DNA from: Buteo buteo
Taxonomy: Eukaryota; Chordata; Aves; Accipitriformes; Accipitridae
Direction: 5' to 3'
Length of the DNA stretch: 64,000 nucleotides
Assembly (NCBI RefSeq): GCF_964188355.1
Contig: NC_134174.1
Location: forward strand, 13,812,024-13,876,023
Shown: positions 61,701 to 64,000 of the stretch, piece after piece
How positions within the stretch are numbered: the stretch's first letter is position 1
Layout of the letters: every line of letters starts with the position of its first letter
Made by a program: the position numbers and the translations under genes
The notes under the pieces: model-generated
Seen by the model: only the letters and a program-made list of their open reading frames with translations
Told to the model about the DNA's origin: nothing
Databases searched by the model: none

Positions 61701-62443
61701 CTTTTTTCACATCAAACCCCACGGAAGCACTGCATCGCACAAGGCTACAGATTGCCAAACCTTCCAGTTCACTTTAAACCCACCAGACTGCTAGACCGCA
61801 AGAACCCGAACACACGCCTCTCAGACGGCTATCTTCCAAACGCTTCCCTGCGTTCTCCAACCTGGAAAGGTGCTTTCAAGTTAAAGGGATGCCCACGTGA
61901 AACGGTCCTTAGTGTCTTCCCGGCTTTGGCCACGGAGGAGGTAACTGCGGCAGACAACAGCGAACTCGGGTTGCTCTCCCCTGCCTTCCCGCTCCCCCCT
62001 TACAGGCCACTCCCCCGGCAGCGGAGCCCGACTTGTTGCTCGCGAAACGAGCACCCGGGCAGAGGCAACGCGCGAAGGGCACCGAGCTGAGGCGGAACGG
62101 GGAGGAAAGCCCTCCGCACACGCGGGATTTTGCACAGCCCCAGCCGGCGCTCCAGGGCTGGGTCTTCCCCCCCCCGCAGCACGCACTCGCTCTAACCAGG
62201 GGAAACCCCCGCTCCCGGCAGCCGCGGCAGCGCGGGGTGGGGTGGGGGGATCCCGGCAGCGACGCCCCGCTCCCCTCCCCGAGGCGCCGCCTCCGCCGGC
62301 CGCGGCTCGGCTCCAGCTACGGCCCCGCGGCCGGGCCGCTCCCGCTCCCCCCCCCCCCGCGCCCCGAGGAGCCGGCGGTCCCTACCTGCCGACAGCGCCC
62401 GGGTGACGGCCGTGAGCTGCCCCTCCTGCGCCCCCCGCAGCAT
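43254..62443 (-). CDS. DNAJC2: DNAJC2 (MPP11/ZRF1), J-domain ribosome-associated chaperone (complete, 17 coding exons, 619 aa)
   Basis: DNAJC2 pairs with HSPA14 in the ribosome-associated complex that helps nascent chains fold; it also acts in the nucleus through its SANT domains, where it recognises ubiquitinated H2A. The joined frame is 619 aa (621 in human as remembered). In order it has an acidic N-terminal patch (about 55-76), a J domain (about 86-160) with the HPD catalytic triad at 117-119, a zuotin-homology region, a long charged Lys/Glu/Ala helix (about 278-355, ribosome contact), and two C-terminal SANT/Myb repeats (about 445-505 and 545-595). The N-terminus, [19 protein letters not shown], differs from mammals but has a perfect GCCGCC ATG context. 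All 16 introns are GT-AG. Introns 3 and 4 carry solo LTRs. Identification is secure. Confidence 0.97.
43329..43891 (-). other. DNAJC2 intron 16
   Basis: Intron of 563 bases holding a 30-base poly-A run (poly-T in the gene sense) at 43724-43753. Confidence 0.85.
43724..43753. repeat. A30 homopolymer
   Basis: Thirty uninterrupted A on the plus strand, the longest homopolymer in the window. No transposon body is recognisable beside it. The length is prone to assembly error. Confidence 0.9.
43892..44046 (-). CDS. DNAJC2: DNAJC2 exon 16 (aa 544-595), second SANT repeat
   Basis: Encodes [38 protein letters not shown] and CMKRYK, the three-helix Trp-containing SANT pattern. Donor AAG|GTAAGG. Confidence 0.97.
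44047..44814 (-). other. DNAJC2 intron 15
   Basis: Intron of 768 bases with nothing else recognised. Confidence 0.85.
44815..44922 (-). CDS. DNAJC2: DNAJC2 exon 15 (aa 508-544)
   Basis: Linker between SANT repeats: [20 protein letters not shown] and SERFEG. Acceptor TTGCTCATAG, donor GAAG|GTAAAG. Confidence 0.95.
44923..45881 (-). other. DNAJC2 intron 14
   Basis: Intron of 959 bases; no repeat or gene recognised. Confidence 0.85.
45882..45982 (-). CDS. DNAJC2: DNAJC2 exon 14 (aa 474-508), end of first SANT repeat
   Basis: Encodes [20 protein letters not shown] and [13 protein letters not shown]. Acceptor CTTGCTTTAG, donor CTTG|GTATCT. Confidence 0.96.
45983..47234 (-). other. DNAJC2 intron 13
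   Basis: Intron of 1252 bases; open frames on both strands show no family likeness. Confidence 0.85.
47235..47419 (-). CDS. DNAJC2: DNAJC2 exon 13 (aa 413-474), start of first SANT repeat
   Basis: Encodes [20 protein letters not shown], a Ser/Gly-rich linker and [19 protein letters not shown]. Acceptor TGATCCTTCAG, donor TCGAG|GTACTT. Confidence 0.96.
47420..49027 (-). other. DNAJC2 intron 12
   Basis: Intron of 1608 bases, starting with a short (TTTA)-type tract near 47442-47458. Nothing else recognised. Confidence 0.85.
49028..49097 (-). CDS. DNAJC2: DNAJC2 exon 12 (aa 389-412)
   Basis: Encodes [20 protein letters not shown] and VKQ; the least conserved part of the central region. Donor CAG|GTAATT. 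Confidence 0.93.
49184..49272 (-). CDS. DNAJC2: DNAJC2 exon 11 (aa 360-389)
   Basis: Encodes [20 protein letters not shown] and KLCDRLELA. Acceptor TCTGCTTCCAG, donor GCAAG|GTAAGT. Confidence 0.95.
49273..49582 (-). other. DNAJC2 intron 10
   Basis: Short intron of 310 bases, no additional feature. Confidence 0.85.
49583..49732 (-). CDS. DNAJC2: DNAJC2 exon 10 (aa 310-359)
   Basis: Encodes [20 protein letters not shown] and [19 protein letters not shown], the second half of the long charged helix. Acceptor TTTTGATTGCAG, donor CAAG|GTATTT. Confidence 0.96.
49733..50624 (-). other. DNAJC2 intron 9
   Basis: Intron of 892 bases with a GTT-rich patch at about 49845-49895. No other feature. Confidence 0.85.
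50625..50746 (-). CDS. DNAJC2: DNAJC2 exon 9 (aa 269-309)
   Basis: Encodes [20 protein letters not shown] and further Lys/Glu/Ala repeats, a single long helix associated with ribosome binding. Acceptor CTTCTGCCAG, donor AAA|GTAAGT. Confidence 0.96.
50849..50940 (-). CDS. DNAJC2: DNAJC2 exon 8 (aa 238-269)
   Basis: Encodes [20 protein letters not shown] and [10 protein letters not shown]. Acceptor CCCTTTTTAG, donor GTTG|GTGAGC. Confidence 0.95.
50941..52715 (-). other. DNAJC2 intron 7
   Basis: Intron of 1775 bases, no gene or repeat recognised. Confidence 0.85.
52716..52781 (-). CDS. DNAJC2: DNAJC2 exon 7 (aa 216-238)
   Basis: Encodes [20 protein letters not shown]; too short and methionine-free to appear as an open frame by itself. 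Acceptor TTTACCATAG, donor GAATG|GTATGT. Confidence 0.95.
52782..53581 (-). other. DNAJC2 intron 6
   Basis: Intron of 800 bases; A-rich near 52800-52850, otherwise unremarkable. Confidence 0.85.
53582..53662 (-). CDS. DNAJC2: DNAJC2 exon 6 (aa 189-216)
   Basis: Encodes [20 protein letters not shown] and DAFYSFW of the zuotin-homology region. Acceptor TTATTTTCAG, donor TTTTG|GTAAGT. Confidence 0.95.
53663..54866 (-). other. DNAJC2 intron 5
   Basis: Intron of 1204 bases without a recognised repeat. Confidence 0.85.
54867..55008 (-). CDS. DNAJC2: DNAJC2 exon 5 (aa 142-189)
   Basis: Encodes [20 protein letters not shown] (last J-domain helix) and [20 protein letters not shown]. Acceptor ACTTTTTTCAG, donor GCCAG|GTAAGC. 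Confidence 0.96.
55009..57807 (-). other. DNAJC2 intron 4
   Basis: Intron of 2799 bases containing a solo LTR (55496-56044). The remainder includes ordinary sequence and a CT-rich patch near 56600-56900. Confidence 0.85.
55496..56044 (-). mobile_element. Solo LTR of an endogenous retrovirus (neoavian ERVL-like), copy 1
   Basis: An LTR of about 549 bases bounded by TG...CA ends. In its sense (minus) direction it starts TGTCCTGTTTTTGGCTGGGA and ends with the GGTTTAACC box, GTTAAACCACACCA. Flanking five-base repeats are CTTCG (55491-55495) and CTTGG (56045-56049), identical but for one base, so they look like an aged target duplication. An ATTAAA-type signal in the sense direction is at 55620-55615. 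The TATA region seen in copy 2 is degraded here. No internal viral genes are present. The family name is from memory and the type common in neoavian birds. Confidence 0.85.
57808..57906 (-). CDS. DNAJC2: DNAJC2 exon 4 (aa 109-142), HPD motif
   Basis: Encodes [20 protein letters not shown], with the HPD triad that stimulates the Hsp70 ATPase, and [10 protein letters not shown]. Acceptor CTATTTGCTAG, donor AAAG|GTAAGC. Confidence 0.97.
57907..60745 (-). other. DNAJC2 intron 3
   Basis: Intron of 2839 bases containing a second solo LTR (58978-59593). Nothing else recognised. Confidence 0.85.
58978..59593 (-). mobile_element. Solo LTR of an endogenous retrovirus (neoavian ERVL-like), copy 2
   Basis: An LTR of about 616 bases, clearly the same family and orientation as the copy at 55.5 kb. 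In the sense (minus) direction it starts TGTCCTGGTTTCGGCTGGGA and ends CCACAACA. A TATATAAA box lies at 59333-59326 and an ATTAAA at 59112-59107. Flanking five-base repeats GCTAT (58973-58977) and GCTAC (59594-59598) differ by one base. It is longer than copy 1 mostly because of an A/T-rich expansion at about 59105-59225. No internal viral genes. Confidence 0.87.
60746..60821 (-). CDS. DNAJC2: DNAJC2 exon 3 (aa 84-109), start of J domain
   Basis: Encodes [20 protein letters not shown] and QIKAA. Acceptor CCCCCCTCAG, donor CTC|GTAAGT. Confidence 0.96.
60822..61447 (-). other. DNAJC2 intron 2
   Basis: Intron of 626 bases; no further feature recognised. Confidence 0.85.
61448..61638 (-). CDS. 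DNAJC2: DNAJC2 exon 2 (aa 20-83)
   Basis: Encodes [20 protein letters not shown], the acidic stretch [20 protein letters not shown] and [10 protein letters not shown]. Acceptor TTTGCTTATAG, donor AAG|GTATTC. Confidence 0.97.
61639..62385 (-). other. DNAJC2 intron 1
   Basis: Intron of 747 bases that passes from AT-rich DNA into the shared CpG island at about 61900. Long open frames here on both strands are by-products of GC content. Confidence 0.8.
62386..62443 (-). CDS. DNAJC2: DNAJC2 exon 1 (aa 1-20)
   Basis: ATG at 62443 in a GCCGCC ATG context, encoding [19 protein letters not shown] plus one base. Donor GGCAG|GTAGGG. The splice joins in frame to the conserved [10 protein letters not shown] sequence. 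Confidence 0.88.
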
Positions 62444-62925
62444 GGCGGCGGGCGACGGGCCGGAGCGAGCCTCGGGCCTGGGCGCCGCCGGGCCCCGCTC
62501 GCCTCGCCTCGCCGGTTGCCAGGAGCCGGCGCATGGAGGCGCCCCGCGAGCGCTTCCGGGGCGGCGGCGTGCGGCGGGATAAGCGGCCCGCCGGGGCCCC
62601 TCGCCCCACCGCCTCCTCCACGCCGCCTACGCCGCCACGGGGCCGGTGGCAGCCGAAGCCCGAGCCCGAGCCCGGGGCGGGTTTAACCGGCGCGGCGCAC
62701 GCCGCTCCGCCGGCGGCTGTGTCGGGCGGAACTCTCCGGCGGCGGCAGCGGCGCCGGGGGGGAAGGAGATGGTGGTGGCGCAGGGCCCGCGGCGCGCACG
62801 GGCCGGTGCACCCTCCTTTGGTGTCCCCCCGGTGCGGCGCGGCGCGGCCGGAAGCCCCGGCGGTGCTGCGTAACGCATCCGGGGCAGGGCAGGGCCGGGC
62901 GGGCCGCGGACCGGGGGCCGCCAGG

Positions 62926-62995
62926 ATGCCGGACTACCTGGGCGCCGACCAGAGGAAGACCAAGGAGGAGGAGAAAGAGGATAAGCCCATCCGCG
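62926..62995 (+). CDS. PSMC2: PSMC2 first coding exon (partial gene), 26S proteasome ATPase Rpt1
   Basis: Encodes MPDYLGADQRKTKEEEKEDK and PIR plus one base, nearly identical to the start of mammalian PSMC2 (433 aa). PSMC2 is one of six AAA+ ATPases of the 19S base that unfold substrates and open the 20S gate. The ATG is in the context CCAGGATGC. Donor CGCG|GTGAGA at 62995/62996, ending in phase 1, where mammals continue with Ala-Leu-Asp. The coiled coil, OB domain and AAA module lie to the right of the window. Confidence 0.95.
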
Positions 62996-64000
62996 GTGAG
63001 AGGCGATGCGGGCGGGGGCCAGGCCCGACCCGGCCCGGCCCGGCCCAGCCGTCTCCCCCGGGCCCACTAGCCGTTACCGCGGCACCGGGCGGTGGAGCCG
63101 GCAGCGTCCCCCACCCTACCCTAACCCCACACAGGTTCGGAGTCCCCGTGTCCGTGGCGGGGAAACTGCTCGAGCGGCATCTCTGCCGGGCGCGAGGCAG
63201 CGCTGCCGGCGGCCATTTCGGTGCCGGGAGCGGCGGGCTTGGAGGAGGGCGACTGGAGGGGGGAAAAAAAAAAAAGACTTAAAAACCCTTTCTGACATGA
63301 TTTCTGGCGCTGCGGTCGCCGTCCCCCGAGCGGCCTCCCCGCCCGGGCTTGGCCGGTGCCGCCTGTGCGGCCCCGACCGGGGGGGGGGGCGTTTGGGGTG
63401 CGGTGGTGTTAGACGTCAACACCGGTCTGTTTTTTAAAGATTCTGAGGGAAAACCGCGGAGAGCCAGGTCCGCGAAGTGTGCTGCCCGTTGGGGAGAAGT
63501 GCGTTGGGAGCGCGGTGGAGGGTTGGTCCGGGGGGTGACGAATACCGGGGGGTGGGGGGTGCCAGGACCCTCCGGCGCTGCGGGGGAGCCGCGGTCCAGA
63601 GGGTACGGTCGGGCTTCTCTGTTGCCACGGCTCTCTCAGGTTCTCTTATAAAAAGCTCCTAAAAAGCCTAATTTGCTTTCTGTAAGACAAAAGCCCTTTT
63701 GCACTTTAATGATTGGTGAACAGGTCAGCCTAATAAAACATCGCAATTTGTCTCCGCTGGTGGAGTCCTGCAGAACTGGCTGTCAAACCCCGTGCGTTGC
63801 TGCTTTCATAAGTTGAGGTGGCAAATTTTTCTGGTGATACCGGCATAGTGTGAAAATTGCCAGTTGCTTCTCATGTTTGAATTTCATTTGCCTTTTTTAT
63901 TTCATGTTAGTATTGAGTAATGCATCTGGAAACAAAAGCAATACTTTATGTAATCAGTGATGGGCTTTGAACTGTTCCCACTCAAGAAAGATTTTTAAAT
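62996..64000 (+). other. PSMC2 intron 1 (partial)
   Basis: The intron begins inside the CpG island, including a 10-base G run near 63380 and an A run near 63267-63275, then turns AT-rich after about 63640. No second exon is seen before the window ends. Confidence 0.8.

Larger units (their letters stand above)
61900..63620. promoter_or_regulatory. CpG island with bidirectional promoter of DNAJC2 and PSMC2
   Basis: Strongly GC- and CpG-rich region from which both genes start in opposite directions, with 482 bases between the two start codons. An ETS-like site, CCGGAAGC, lies at 62848-62855 and a YY1-like GGCCATTTC near 63212. The same head-to-head arrangement exists in mammals, from memory. 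Transcription starts were not mapped. Confidence 0.85.

Noticed and set aside
62033..63282. Long plus-strand open frames over the DNAJC2/PSMC2 island
   Set aside because: They overlap real exons on the other strand or in another frame and have low-complexity Pro/Arg/Gly composition.
1..64000. CRISPR array, bacterial operon or tRNA gene
   Set aside because: No spaced direct repeats, no tRNA-like A and B boxes with a cloverleaf were found on reading; the window is ordinary vertebrate nuclear DNA.

Overview
This window is vertebrate nuclear DNA, almost certainly from a bird. Genes are split into short exons with GT-AG introns, and promoters sit in GC-rich CpG islands. The repeats are 3'-truncated CR1 LINEs plus two long terminal repeats (LTRs) of a type I recognise from neoavian genomes (family assignment from memory, not searched). 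The gene order NAPEPLD - PMPCB - DNAJC2 - PSMC2 matches the block on human chromosome 7q22. No bacterial, plasmid or CRISPR content was seen.

Layout. 1-13.8 kb: the 5' part of NAPEPLD on the minus strand. It comprises the first canonical coding exon (1829-2125), an 11.4 kb first intron, and a CpG-island promoter with a probable exon 1 near 13.6-13.8 kb. The catalytic exons lie beyond the left edge. 14-33.6 kb: a 19.5 kb AT-rich intergenic stretch with at least four CR1 copies, one possible further fragment, simple repeats and one weak exon-like segment (29793-29952). 33.6-43.2 kb: complete PMPCB on the plus strand, 13 coding exons encoding 486 aa, with a promoter bearing NRF1-, ETS- and YY1-type sites. 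43.2-62.4 kb: complete DNAJC2 on the minus strand, 17 coding exons encoding 619 aa, tail-to-tail with PMPCB. 62.4-64 kb: a shared CpG island from which DNAJC2 (leftward) and PSMC2 (rightward) start about 480 bp apart. Only coding exon 1 of PSMC2 is inside the window.

The genes are housekeeping functions: NAPEPLD makes N-acylethanolamines, PMPCB is the catalytic subunit of the mitochondrial presequence protease, DNAJC2 is a ribosome-associated J-protein and chromatin factor, and PSMC2 is a 26S proteasome ATPase. They form a conserved neighbourhood, not a pathway; three of the four concern protein maturation, folding or degradation.

All exon boundaries were placed by hand from splice-site consensus, reading-frame continuity and remembered similarity to the mammalian proteins. 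Both full-length models close without a frame break. I found no convincing undescribed system. The most useful leads are a possible in-frame N-terminal extension of NAPEPLD, a possible alternative terminal exon of PMPCB, paired ZNF143-type motifs in the PMPCB island, two sense-oriented solo LTRs in DNAJC2 introns, and the exon-like segment in the intergenic gap.
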